Source of the DNA: Aphanomyces cochlioides
Lineage: Eukaryota > Oomycota > Saprolegniomycetes > Saprolegniales > Verrucalvaceae
Reading direction: 5' to 3'
DNA: 64,000 bases
Assembly: GCA_019828595.1 (NCBI GenBank)
Contig: JAHQRK010000002.1
Coordinates: 1,674,001 to 1,738,000, forward strand
Both the position numbers and the translations under genes were made by a program. The notes under the pieces were generated by a model. It had not been told where the DNA came from, searched no databases, and saw only the letters and a list, made by a program, of their open reading frames with translations. This document shows, piece after piece, positions 32,233 through 42,920 of the stretch. Numbering within the stretch: position 1 is the first letter of the stretch; each line of letters starts with the position of its first letter.

Positions 32233-32771
32233 GTTGAATCCTTTCGATTTTATTGGTGTTGTTCCTGTACTTTCTGGTAAAGTAAACTGACGCAAAGTTT
32301 ACTTCAACTATTACAGCAACCAAACCTTCGAAAAATCGTCAATTATTGTAAAAAAATTGATTGGCTTAAAAAAAGGATTTTAACATTTTTATTGGCTTAA
32401 AATTTATAACTTTAATTTTTTGATTGGCTAAAACTAATTCAGACGATTCAATTTGGTGTAAATGTACATTTGTTCTACTTCGATCAGCATGAACATGAGA
32501 CGATGAGTTCAAGGCATTAAAAGACTTACTAAAAAAGTTTATTCCCCCCTACCACTTAAGGTAGTTTATTGAATAACTTGTCCCGGAGAAACGTAATTCG
32601 ACGACTCCATTGGAGTCCTCCATATTACTCTCGAACTTCGGATTATTTAATTTTATTGGCTATAAAGAATTTAGTGAACCAATCAGAGATCTCCAACGCA
32701 TTAAAATTCTTTCCTGACTCTGGATGTATAAAAAGGAAGGAACGACAGTGTGGAATTCAGCGGCGCGAGCG
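32233..32771. promoter_or_regulatory. Divergent promoter of DNAAF5 and a PRA1 gene, with ATTGG cluster and TATA box
   Basis: Three GATTGG/ATTGGC cores lie at about 32360, 32391 and 32425, the first about 125 bp upstream of DNAAF5, each followed by A-rich DNA. On the PRA1 side TATAAAAAGG at 32727 sits 45 bp ahead of the ATG and looks like a genuine TATA box; ATTGGCTATA lies at about 32655. Confidence 0.5.
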
Positions 32772-33489
32772 ATGACCGAGAAAGTACCGACACCCGACAC
32801 GAGCTCGATTGTAGCTCCTGCGACGCCCCAGGGAAAGCTTGACGTCGTGAAAGCCAAGCTTAAAGATGTCGTGTCACTCAAGAATATGCGCGGCGTGGTC
32901 ATCTTCTTTGGTATCGGCGAACAAAAGCCTTTCCAAGTTCCAGCGAAAGAAGTGGCGATGAATCGCACGCGCAAGAACTTGCTCTACTTTGCAACTAACT
33001 ATGCATGTGTGGCTGTCCTTGTTGCATTCATTTCCATGTACGTGATGTGATCTTTGTATCCAATTTTGACCTGGACCTGGTGTGTAGCTTGATGAATCCA
33101 TTCTTTCTGTTTATTCTCATGTGCATCGGAGCCGCGTGGTATCAGAATGCGCAGATTACATCGACCGAAACGGAAGAAAACAAATTTCAAGTCTTGGGTC
33201 GCGCTATCGATGCCGCCCAACGTAATATGATCCTCATTGGCCGTAAGTCGTTTTCGCTTGACGTTTACCTTACATGTTTGGCAGTGACGGCCGTGCTGAT
33301 CATTTACTTCGGAGGTTCTGTTCTATTTAGCATTGCGTCCATGAGGTATGTATCATGCTTTTTGGGCAATGTTTTACAATCAAACACAGTGCGTTACTGT
33401 CTGCTTGCCACGCTTTCCTCCGCAACTCGAACATTCCCAACGAAGATGAATTTGGATTCACTGAAGAAGTCCCTCTTCCCGAGCCATAG
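32772..33489 (+). CDS. PRA1 family protein A (prenylated Rab acceptor-like)
   Basis: Exons 32772-33037, 33088-33242, 33285-33345 and 33390-33489, with 50-, 42- and 44-bp introns; 193 aa. The family pattern is clear: an aromatic GxxKPF segment, RTRKNLLYFATNY, a first hydrophobic pair, then LMNPFFLFILM, a second pair ending VLFSIASM, and the tail ALLSACHAFLRNSNIP. PRA1 proteins have four membrane segments, sit in ER and Golgi membranes and help recycle prenylated Rab GTPases. The ATG at 32772 is chosen because the ATG at 32724 overlaps the TATA box. Four PRA1-type genes occur in this window, which is unusual. Confidence 0.88.
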
Positions 33490-33659
33490 ATTGCGAATGA
33501 ACATCTTCATAATCATATAACGAACCTACTTCAAGCCATGGAATCAAGATCACAGAGGCTCGTAGCTCAATAGTGGTGTCTCAATAAGCTTGTAAGGAGC
33601 AGACGATCCTATGCAAATACTTATTTCCTAAGTTTGCTGACAACGAAGACAACAGTGAC

Positions 33660-34927
33660 ATGACAGAGTACGTTAATCAAGCGAGTTTCGACCAGTTCCA
33701 GGTGGCGGAGATCGATGGACTGCCCTACTTGCACGAATATTCACACGAAACTAAAGTGTCTGTGAGCTGCGATGAAGCGTTCGACTTGTGGATCAAGCAT
33801 GTTTGGCTCGCAGTATCGAATCCTTCTCAATCCGTCGTCAGCTCATGCTGCTCCTAGGACCAGTTTTCGTTTGAGAATGAGGGACAAGGACGTGGACGTG
33901 AAGGGAGCATTCGACGAATGGGTGGAGGCTTGTTACGCGAAGCGCTTGTTCAAGTGGGTTATCCAGACAATGAGCGCATTGCCTCCGCGCAATACACCAT
34001 CTTGAGCGTGCCATTGCCATTCCACGACTACAAGGGATTCATCCAGTTTACTACTCTGGTCCGAAATAATTGTCACATTTGACTTTTCAGTGGAGTTTCG
34101 TTGCTCCTCTTTGAGGAATTCTACATTTGATTGGTGCAAATGAAAGTGTTTTATCTCCTCTTTGATTGGATATATTTGTTCAAGCGAAATTCATCGCCAT
34201 GCAGGAGAAACAAAATGCCTCAAAGTTTGTCCTCTGATTCAAATTACAGAAAATCTTCCGCCAAATCAAATCGCAATGAAACGCGGTCCCACCGCACACA
34301 CAAATAGATCACTTAGTCTCCAATATATTAACGGTATTTTTGAGAGACTATCGATCTAGATGCTCAAATTTGATGCTCACAACTCAAACCGAATGGTCTG
34401 GCTCTAAGGCCCTTTTCCGGCGACCCTGTGAGCTCCTGCGTCCGTCCACGCATCACTGGAACATATTGAATAAGTTTGTATGCATTTGCAGGACCAAATA
34501 TGGCGCCTAGAGACGTGAGCAAAGCTCAATGTGATGAGGTCTCCAATATCGTTAGGTCATATGTATATTTACCATTTTGTATGCCAATTTTATCTTCTAT
34601 GAATAATACTTTAATATAAATATGTTCATGTTCAAATTTGATAAATTCATCAAACTGTTTCATACTAAAACCAAGTTAACAAGAATTGTACCCCCAAAAA
34701 TATGCAATATGACAATTATTTCGGACCAGAGTAGTATTCCGCAAGGCGACAACTCCACCCTCGTCAAGTGGAGCGGAAAGCTCGCTCCAAAGCGATGGGA
34801 CTACAACTGGTTTGGTGGACGCCTTTGCTGGCTAGTCCTACTGCTCTTCCGCACTGTTGTAGGAGATTTCCTCAACAAGTTTTCTGGGCAGGTATCTCGC
34901 CTGACCGAGAACAAGAAGCAACAGTAA
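33660..34927 (+). pseudogene. SRPBCC/START-like gene interrupted by a TA-flanked element
   Basis: Exon 1 33660-33800, a 57-bp intron, then an exon that starts at 33858 and is cut at 34050. The rest of the exon resumes at 34737 and ends with a stop at 34925-34927. Removing 34051-34734 and one TA leaves a perfect open frame of 174 codons, with the joined segment FIQF-IPQGDNSTLVKW. The protein resembles the SRPBCC (polyketide cyclase/START-like) fold: SVSCDEAFDLWIKH at the start, a central ASAQYTILSVPLPFHDYKG strand pair, then a TLVKWSGKLAP strand and a hydrophobic C-terminal helix that could anchor it. The family binds small hydrophobic ligands. As it stands the gene is broken, unless a second intact allele exists. 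Confidence 0.75.
34051..34734. mobile_element. 684-bp inverted-repeat element with TA target duplication (MITE-like)
   Basis: The ends are inverted repeats: CTACTCTGGTCCGAAATAAT and five more bases at the left match the reverse complement at the right for 25 bp without mismatch. The element is flanked by TA on both sides (34049-34050 and 34735-34736), the target site of Tc1/mariner-type transposases. It encodes no transposase or long frame, so it is non-autonomous. It contains ATTGG motifs and an ATG (34622) whose frame reads out through the right end into the host gene. Its insertion site is inside a coding exon of the SRPBCC-like gene. Confidence 0.85.
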
Positions 34928-35045
34928 TCTGGAATGATGATAGTCATTTGGCACTTCTGCTGCTGAAGCATCTCGCTCAAGTCAGAAACACAAACAACAA
35001 TAGTGGGGAATGCTGAATAATCAATTGACAATTCTGTTCTATGAT

Positions 35046-36149
35046 CTACTTCGACTTTTTCGTCTCATCCTTCTTGTCTTCCTTCTTGTCGTCAGTCTTC
35101 TTAGGATCTTCGTCTTCTTCACTGTACGCCAACAATTCCTTGAATTCACCTCGAACAAGAGCTTGGATCAACGACGACAACAAGCAAGCAGGCACCAAGT
35201 ACAAAAGGGCTGGCTGGGCATGATTAAAGACAACCATCACAATGACGGTCGTGAGAAGTCCAAGAATGTAGAACAAAATGTTAACATGGAAGAATGGGCG
35301 GGGGAATGGTTGGTCATCACGAGTCACTCCAGCACGGACAGCATCGTAACGGAGCAAGAGAGCAACGAAAATACCAGGGATAACAATATCACCGAGACCC
35401 AAGAGGGAGAATTTCGCCTTCTCCGTGGCAGTGGCAAAAGCGCGAGGGAACAAAAGCTTGATGGGTCCATCAAATTTGGTGGCAACCGTGACCATGACGT
35501 CCGTACCGAACACCCAGAAGATATCGTAGAAAAAGAGCCCGCAAAGTAAAATGGCACCAACTTTGTACGAACCCAAGCTGAGCGATTCAATGCCTTTGAT
35601 GGACAACGAAGTCGCGAAAATATTGTTCAACACGAAGTGCTTGGTTTGGAACCACGTGGCTGCAAAAATGGCAGCGAACACACCAGTGACGCACCAGGAG
35701 GCCGTCAAATCAAGGGTTTTCAAGCCAAAGTATGGCAGCGTGAACTTGCGGATGAAATGGGCTTCATTTTTGGAGAATGCGAGTTGTTGCACAATCGGCG
35801 AAAACGCTTCCGTCAAACTGTACGTTCCAAGGAGGGCAAAATATGTCGTCAGGAGCAAATTCACCAACTCCTTGTCGAAAAACTTGAAAGCAACATAGAG
35901 TCCCAAGAGCATAGCCGACCCAATGAAGGGAAACATGTACGCATCCTCTTTCGTCATTGCGTCTTCATTCTTTTCGCCAGAAGCTTCACGTTTGTGCTTC
36001 AACTTGAGCGACAGCGTCGAGCCAATGTACACGATCGACGTAGCGGACAGTATCAACTGCACATTCACAGGGATAAGGACAAAGTTGGACGCGGCAAAGA
36101 TCCCAATCAAGATCGCATAGCACGCAGTTTGGATGTAATCTTGCGGCAT
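35046..36149 (-). CDS. SPP: Signal peptide peptidase (intramembrane aspartyl protease)
   Basis: Single exon, 367 aa, typical length. All three signature motifs are present: YD in LFFYDIFWVFGT, GxGD in LLGLGDIVIPGI, and the PAL motif in QPALLYLVP. About nine hydrophobic segments are seen. The protein cleaves signal-peptide remnants within the ER membrane. The tail is Lys/Asp-rich and ends KKSK, a dilysine KKXX retrieval signal that fits ER residence. The start at 36149 (MPQDYIQ) is the first ATG; the frame extends upstream only to a TTG. It shares a 148-bp divergent promoter with the TBP-like gene. Confidence 0.94.
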   Translation of the reverse strand: MPQDYIQTACYAILIGIFAASNFVLIPVNVQLILSATSIVYIGSTLSLKLKHKREASGEKNEDAMTKEDAYMFPFIGSAMLLGLYVAFKFFDKELVNLLLTTYFALLGTYSLTEAFSPIVQQLAFSKNEAHFIRKFTLPYFGLKTLDLTASWCVTGVFAAIFAATWFQTKHFVLNNIFATSLSIKGIESLSLGSYKVGAILLCGLFFYDIFWVFGTDVMVTVATKFDGPIKLLFPRAFATATEKAKFSLLGLGDIVIPGIFVALLLRYDAVRAGVTRDDQPFPRPFFHVNILFYILGLLTTVIVMVVFNHAQPALLYLVPACLLSSLIQALVRGEFKELLAYSEEDEDPKKTDDKKEDKKDETKKSK

Positions 36150-36199
36150 CTCAACTTGACGACGCAAATGCGGAAATGAGCATTCCGTGGATTTTACTC

Positions 36200-36260
36200 A
36201 TCCGGATAGCGTCGATGACGTGTTCGAAGTATATGAGAATTAGTATGGCCATATCCGGAT
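36200..36260. promoter_or_regulatory. Two ATCCGGAT palindromes in the SPP/TBP-like divergent promoter
   Basis: ATCCGGAT occurs at 36200-36207 and 36253-36260, centred between the two divergent start codons (36149 and 36298). It is the same box found before the HIRIP3-like gene and PRA1 gene D. Confidence 0.5.
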
Positions 36261-36297
36261 AATGTTGTAGGTTTTGAATGTTTATCTTTGGTGCAAG

Positions 36298-37147
36298 ATG
36301 GAAGTTGACACTGAGGATGACTTGAAGCAAGCACTCAAGGAGCAAGCCAGAGAAGCGCTGCGGGACTACAAGATCGCAGTCGTTAATATTGTTGCTACCT
36401 TCGACTTGACCACCAAGATCGATCTGAAAGATCTCGTCCTGAAAGCGCGCAACGTTGAATACAATCCAAAGGTATGATCGAATGGATCCCAGGCGCGATC
36501 AAGCTCTGGCTAACTGTAGAGATTCCATGGAGCCGTCATGCGTCATCGAGAACCCAAAGCTACGACAATCATCTTTGCCTCTGGAAAGGTGCATCCGCAT
36601 ATCCATAGGAGACGTTCTTGAAGTTGGACCCATTAGGTTGTTGCTGTGGGTTTAAAGGAAGAAGCAGAATTGGAACGCGTCGCACAAAAAGTAGAATCCA
36701 TCGTCCGGGTGTTTATTTGCCGCTGTCTTCCATGTGTGCTTACTCATGAGCGTTAGAAAATCGGATTTGAAGAAGCTACCGCAAGGTGGATTACCATTCA
36801 GAACATTACAGCGACAGGTTGCGCCCCGCACAAAGTTCGGCTGGAAGGGCTCCTCCAAGGTCATGCTCGCTTCTGCAGTGTACGTTTGATGTTGTGGAGT
36901 GACTTAAATTGCCCATTAGTTTGAACCAGAATTGTTTCCAGCCTTATATTATCGCATGCTGGAACCCAAGATGTGCTTTATGGTCTTCGTGTCAGGAAAA
37001 GTTGTCGTATGTGGTGCCAAGGTTTGTTCTGGTCTGCGATCTAGTATTTACCAAGACTAGACAATTGAAGACATTTGGGAAGGATTTGAAAAGCTCCAGC
37101 CTGTGTTACTGCAGTTCAAACTGCGCGACCGACGGATTGATATCTAA
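36298..37147 (+). CDS. TATA-binding-protein family factor, divergent
   Basis: Six exons: 36298-36471, 36520-36588, 36637-36708, 36757-36879, 36920-37021 and 37061-37147. All five introns (39-48 bp) are phase 0, and the product is 208 aa. It is the two-repeat TBP saddle with almost no N-terminal extension. Repeat one has [11 protein letters not shown] and [11 protein letters not shown]; repeat two has [13 protein letters not shown] and [14 protein letters not shown]. The four DNA-wedging Phe positions are kept, so TATA binding is plausible. Elsewhere it departs from canonical TBP (GLK for GAK in repeat one, [13 protein letters not shown] in repeat two, DIWEGF at the end), so it may be a TBP paralogue such as TLF/TRF. 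It ends 26 bp from PRA1 gene B, which is convergent. Confidence 0.85.
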
Positions 37148-37173
37148 TTTATTAATTCACGTCCTCTTGTGAA

Positions 37174-37651
37174 TCACATGGGCAGTGCATCTGGAAGTCC
37201 ATGGTACTCCATATCAACCTCGTATGTATTGCGTAGGACTGCATGCACGAAAGAACTATCGCAGAAACACGTCACGTTGATGCATCGCTCTGTTCATACC
37301 TGGCCAAACACCATGCAATCCAAGCTGGGGCTTCAAATGCAACAACCGCGCACAGCAAGGGCATGGCGAACAAAGCGTAGATCCACGCAAAGTAGAACAA
37401 GTTTCGCTTAGCCCGCCTGGTCATTCGATCGATTCGAGGCACGTTGAATGGTTGTCTTTCACCTACAAAAAGTTGATCATATCTTGACAACTATCCACTC
37501 TACCTGCACCAACGAAGTAGCTCAAACTCGCCCATCGCTTCTTCCGCACAAGGGTTCGCTCTTGTTTCTCCGTATTCTCTCGGAGCTCACGCTCTACTAC
37601 GTCAATCGAATGGACCGAGTCCAGCGTGGGTTCATCGCGCAAGTCCATCAT
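37174..37651 (-). CDS. PRA1 family protein B, internally shortened
   Basis: Exons 37651-37504, 37462-37300 and 37255-37174 with 41- and 44-bp introns; 130 aa. The N-terminal part matches PRA1 (GERQPFNVPRI...RAKRNLFYFAWIYALF) and the tail matches it too (SSFVHAVLRNTYE). The last intron sits at the same phase and place as in gene A. However, only one hydrophobic stretch of about 35 residues remains between them; the central loop and the second membrane pair, with the two introns there, are missing. The gene therefore looks like the product of an internal deletion that kept the frame. It could still insert in membranes as a hairpin. The paralogous gene C follows directly upstream on the same strand. 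Confidence 0.7.
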
Positions 37652-37807
37652 CTTGGTCAATTTTTGAAGTGTGTCAACTCGCAGATCTTTTTCATGGATT
37701 CACGCTGGCGTTTTATGATTGGCTCAAGAAATATAAGTAAACCACTGCTCCCCTTAACCCCTAACCTCCTGAAAAACTTAAACCCCTCATTTGACATTCA
37801 GCTTCAA

Positions 37808-38620
37808 CTAAATCGCAACATGGTCTTCGTCTCGTGAAATGAGGTATTCGTGGCCGTGATCGTCTTCGTAGTCAGACGATGACAAGTCGCGGTAACGATC
37901 TTCCAGTTCGTCGTATGTAGCCAAAGGCTGGTTGCGCATGATGGCATGGATCAAGATGAGAAACAAACTAAGAGACACAAGTACGTCACAAATACGAGCC
38001 ACGAAGGTCTGTTGGCTACCTGACAATCATGGTGTAGAGCAGGAGAGGACCACCAAAGACGATGATCAATATGATGGTAGCTACACCAAGCAATTAGTGG
38101 AAGGTGATATCGGGGGTGACGTACTAAGCATCATGACAGTATCACGCTGCATTGGCGTAGTTGGCCCACCAAGGATGATCACGGGATGACCAGCGCTTTC
38201 GTTAGCTGTGAGGTAGTTGCAATATGCCCAACCGGCAGCAACTACTGTCAGCACAACCATAAAGACTGGATTGACCAGTCTAGAGAAACAATTAGACAAT
38301 CGCCGATCGATGAAGCATCGTACGCGTGTTGAAAGCCAACAAGACACGTGATGACAAAGTAATTGACGGAAAAGTAGGCCATATTGGACTTGGTACGGCA
38401 TTCAAACTCGCATCTGTCACGGGGTAGCAAGAATGGCTGGTCTTCGCCTAGAAACTATTATGTCGTACAATTGAAGTCGGGATGATGTACCAAAGCCAAA
38501 AAAGCTGAAGAAGCCACGAATATTGTTCAGGTTCATCAAATCTCGCACCTGCAAGCGCAGGAGGTGGATGCGATCCAAGGGCGACTTGGCCAAGTTTTGT
38601 CGGCGATGTCGAGCAGGCAT
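37808..38620 (-). CDS. PRA1 family protein C
   Basis: Exons 38620-38491, 38447-38324, 38279-38125, 38080-38020 and 37967-37808 with 43-, 44-, 44- and 52-bp introns; 209 aa. The motifs follow gene A in order: LNNIRGFFSFFGFGEDQPF, KSNMAYFSVNYFV, LVNPVFMVVL, VFGGPLLLYTMI and an acidic tail. Introns are at the same places as in gene D. The tail after the last membrane segment is longer, Asp/Glu/Tyr-rich, and unlike the HAFLRN ending of A, so its cytosolic end may have other partners. The start at 38620 is the first ATG in frame; the frame upstream opens only at a TTG. Confidence 0.82.
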
Positions 38621-39751
38621 ACCGTTTTCTTGATGCGTCAATCACAATTTTATGTCCCTCTAGCACAACATTGCTTTGGCGCTCTGCTTCTACCGCATAA
38701 CCTTTATGTGTAGAGCATATACTGAAGTCAGCATATTTGGCCGAGTGCGGCAGAGTCTTTGCGAATGATTGGGGGCGGTCGACCAGTTGGTATCGGTTTC
38801 ATGAACGCCATGTTTCTGTCGCTATCACGACCCCCCAGTGAGCCAACTCAGCAGCCTCGAATCCTTTAAATACTTTGGAGCAGTCCAATCAATCTAGGAA
38901 ATCTCTCACTCCCTTATTACTGCTGATATCGTTGCTACTTGCGGCTTTATCGTTCGCCACAATCGCTTTTCCTCGCTCACACATCGTTCACATTGTCAGC
39001 TCGAAGGAGGCATTCAAGTTCATCACATCAAAGACGCAGAGACCTCGACTTGTGCATTGAGCTGTGAATACTACAACCACATTCTATGGCCCCTTTGCCA
39101 GATAGATATCCACTGCTTCGTTCCAACTTAACATACTCTATGTTCATCCAAATTATCTCATGCTATTTTCTATCGACAGCCATGGAGTGCACTGTACTGT
39201 GCAATGTTTGCTACCATGTACTCATCGTTACCCATTCTTGGACATAACTTGCAGGAGGTGATTTGAAGGCAAACAGCAGCGACTATCCTCCGAGACGGCA
39301 TGCACAAATGCCTCTAGCTGGAACGAAAGGAAAGGGTAACTCAACGTTTAGCCGATGACTCGCTGTTGAGAGCATCACCGAAATTCAAACGATTTGTAGT
39401 CTGCTGTACAAAGGAACGACAGTGTCGACTGCATTTCAAGTCAGTCCATCGTATGTTTTGTGTCCAATGCACAGCCCATAGACAAGTTGTCCATTCGAGG
39501 GCTCCAAGATGTCTTTCACTTGAAATTTGCATGTCAAGGGACTGAATTGTCATGGACTCAACGAAATTGTCTTGGTGAAATTTGTTGGTGTGGGTGACTT
39601 GGTGGTGATTGGAGCATGAGCATGAAAAGTTGATCAAAGTCAACTTCAAATTGACAACCATGTCGTCCAATTGCCACTCCGCCAGACGAAATGTCAACCA
39701 TGTGTCAAGGAGAAGCGCGATCATTTTGCTTTTCACCAACAAGCCAAGACA
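38621..39751. other. Spacer between PRA1 gene C and the M13 peptidase array
   Basis: About 1.1 kb. One frame at 38875-39060 encodes a hydrophobic segment (SLTPLLLLISLLLAALSF) but has no ATG, and may be a relic. TTTAAATAC at 38867 is TATA-like. Otherwise nothing is recognised. Confidence 0.3.
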
Positions 39752-42037
39752 ATGGTCAAAGTTTTCATCACGCTCGGAGCCATCCTCGCTGCAGCGACGG
39801 CTGGGACGGTCTCCGATTTTCCAGTGTCCGTTGTCAGTCGAATGGACTCGTCGGTGGATCCGTGCCAAGACTTTTATGAATATGCATGCGGCACTTGATA
39901 CAAGAACACAACCATCCCTGACTCGTTTGGAAGAACAAGCACCATGGATCAAATGAGCCTTGCATCCTTGCAAGAATATTAGAGTCCAGTAATGACAAGA
40001 TCTGCGCATTCTACAAGTCGTGCATGAACACGGACAAAGTGGAAGCGCTTGGTACGTCACCACTCAACGGCACGCTGACGTTGATTCGCCAAGCGCAATC
40101 CAAGGATGAAATACTCCGCGTGGCAGCTCAAATGACTACTTTTGGTATCGATATTTTCACCTCGTTCGTGGTTGGTGGCGATGACAAAGAGGCAACGACC
40201 AACTCTCTATATGGACGTCAAGCCCAGCTACCTTTGGTCGAGAAAGACTACTACGTTGATGAAACGACGTGGAAATCCATTGCTTCCAACTACACAGATT
40301 ACGTTACCACACTCTTTAAATTGGTGGGGCGTTCGCCTAGTGATGCGTCTGGCGCCGCGGACAAGGTCATTCAACTTGAGAAGTCGTTGGCCAGCACCCA
40401 ATTATCCCAATTTCAAAGCATGAACGCAGAGGCATCGCCGTCGATTTACCTTCTGTGACGGTTTTGAAGATCAGAATGTCAATGTTCTATAAAGACGTTT
40501 GAAGACGTTGACCAACTGGCTAAATCCTTCTATCTACCGCCAAGATCGAACAAATGTAGAAGCTACAGAGGATTGCTAGTCAGTTTAGAATTAACCTCAG
40601 CCAACTAACAAGGTGTTCTGAACTCCAAATCGTGTGCGTGGGAGGTCCAACCAACTCAAGACAGCCTCACAGAAGAGCCCTTAAAACGAACGGCGCCTAT
40701 CCAGGCGACCGTCATACTTCCCTTCTCTCTGAACGACGCCGCGACAAGATATCCATTCACCGTTGGGCCGATCCTCAGCACTTTTGGCTTCAACTGGACC
40801 ATTCCGCAACCTGTCAGTCCAAAGAATCGCATCGTCTTCTACAACCTCAACTACTTTGACAAGACGGAAGCCTTGGTCAACGTCACTGCTCTCGGGGACT
40901 TGAAAACGTACGTTGAGTACAGATTACTCCACAATTCTGCTCTCTATTTGCCGTCCGAGTTCGACACGGCGTACTGGAAACTATTCATGCAAAAGATGAG
41001 GGGTGCCAAGATCCCGTCTCCCCGCTCCTTGAAGTGCAGTCAAGACGCTGGATTGCTCTTGAGCGACCTCTTGGGCACGTACTACTTGAAGGAAAAGTGG
41101 TCGAATGAATCGTCCAAGGTGGCCGTGGAAATAGTCAATGCATTGAAGACGTCCTTCAAAACTGGAATCGAATCTTCCGACTGGCTCGATGGATGGACAC
41201 GAACGAACGCCCTGAATAAGCTGTCGAAACTATCGCCACAAATCGCGGGCCCTCGCAACCCTGTCATCTTTTCAGAACTCGACTTTGACTCGGAGGCATA
41301 CCTAGTCAACCTATGGAAAATCCAGCGAAGTGTCGTGAAGAGCAACATGGCCAAAGTTGGCAACACAGTTGACAAAGGAGTGTGGCAGTTGGATATCTCG
41401 GCTCAAACCGTCAACGCTATGTACGATCCAATTCGCAATCGCATTGTCATTCCTGCCGCTATGTTGTAGCCGCCGTTTTTTGACGTCACAGCGGATCCAG
41501 GCAAAACTTTGGTGCAATTGGCATGGACGTTGGCCATGAAATCACTCACGGCTTCGACAACAGTGGCCGAATGTACGATGGCGATGGAAACAGGGCGTTG
41601 TGGTGGAGCAACGTCACGAATAGCGCGTTCAACTTGAAACCCAGTGTATTTCCCAACAGTACGGCAATTTCACAGCTCGAAGCGAAATCACGGGCAATGT
41701 GATTGGAAATGTTTCAGGAACGTTGACTCTACGAGAAACCATTGCTGACAACGGCGGTGTCAAGGCAAGTTTCCGTGCATATCAAGAATACATCAAGACA
41801 CACGAGTCCAAGTACACGAAAGAAGCTGATGAAAAACTTTTTTTCATCTCCATGGCGCAAGGTTGGTGTGGCAAATTCAAGGACGCTGCCCTCCAATCCC
41901 TTTTAATGGATGTACATCCTCCCAACCGATTCCGTGTCTTCGGCGCCCTCCAAAACAATTTTGACTTTGCCCGAGTCTTCAACTGTCCCGCTGACACATT
42001 CATGAACCCAAAGAACAAATGCACCCTGTGGGAGTAA
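39752..42037 (+). pseudogene. M13 metallopeptidase pseudogene (array copy A)
   Basis: Homologous to copy B along its length but broken many times. It starts with MVKVFITLGAIL and the DPCQDFYEYACG motif, then has TGA at 39896-39898 where copy B has the Trp of GSWYKN. The frame shifts at about 39980. About 260 bp of unrelated sequence replaces the homologous join around 40456-40710. TAG at 41467-41469 replaces a Gln codon. More shifts lie at about 41505 and 41640, close to the zinc-site helix. The end (NPKNKCTLWE) is intact. It cannot give a functional enzyme. Confidence 0.88.
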
Positions 42038-42920
42038 GCCTCGTCGTCTCCACTGTAATATAGAATTGAATTCCAATCCGATTCCTCTTCATACACTTAT
42101 TTCACGATTCATAACCAAGCAATGGAAGCAAGAATTGCTGCTCTGAAGCATCAATGCGACCTTGAACAAATCCAGTTGATCCATGGCACCATTATGGCCT
42201 CATCACGTCTTCTCACAATATCATGGCTGCCACCTGATGGTTTTGCCCCAGGTATACATATAGCAACGAGTAGATTTCAACTGACGATGGCGGGGGCTGC
42301 TGTGCTTGGCAGGACGAATGCTTATTCATGGCAGATACTCCAAGCTGCCACGTCAGTTCCGAGATCATGAAGGACGAACGTGAGGGCGAAGTGCATCTCA
42401 CCCATGGTCAAACCAACATCTCTTCTCACTGTAAATATTAATGTCTCTAAGTTTCGAATACTGACTTTGAATCATTTTAGCGAAATATTTATCCATATAA
42501 CTTATAACCTGTAGAAAATAATATATTGCATTTTGTCATCGACATAGTTGCACTTAATGTGCACAATCGAACGACATTGGCATGGTATGTCCTCCATGGC
42601 TTTGCTACGATGGAGCAAGTGCAATTGAGAGGCCGAGTATTTGCTTTCCTGCGTATTTGTGAACGCATTGACGACAGTTTTCCTGCGCATGCCGAGATTG
42701 AATGACGCTGAATAAGACTTTTTCAATTGCATCGATGAATTTTGTGGGTTGGGTGAGTACTCTTTGATTGGGTACCAGAAGCCAAGTCAACGTTGTCCAA
42801 TTGCTCGTTTGTGTCGTGAATCTGGACAGTCACGTTGACCAAAAGCTCGTTTGTCTCGCGCGATGGATATTCGACAAGAGGATAAGCAGTCATTTTCCCT
42901 TTTTCATCCAAATCAACGTG
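42038..42920. other. Spacer upstream of M13 copy B
   Basis: No gene recognised. The last 150 bp resemble the region before copy C (shared GATTGGGT-CCAG, GTTTGTCTCGCG and GAGGATAAGCAGT blocks), so these are duplicated promoters and leaders. Confidence 0.4.

Noticed and set aside
33555..33600. tRNA-like string GTAGCTCAATAGTGG
   Set aside because: No matching acceptor stem, anticodon arm or T loop could be folded around it.
39341..40063. 240-codon minus-strand frame over the start of M13 copy A
   Set aside because: It lies antisense to the M13 homology, has no family character, and reflects codon bias of the other strand.
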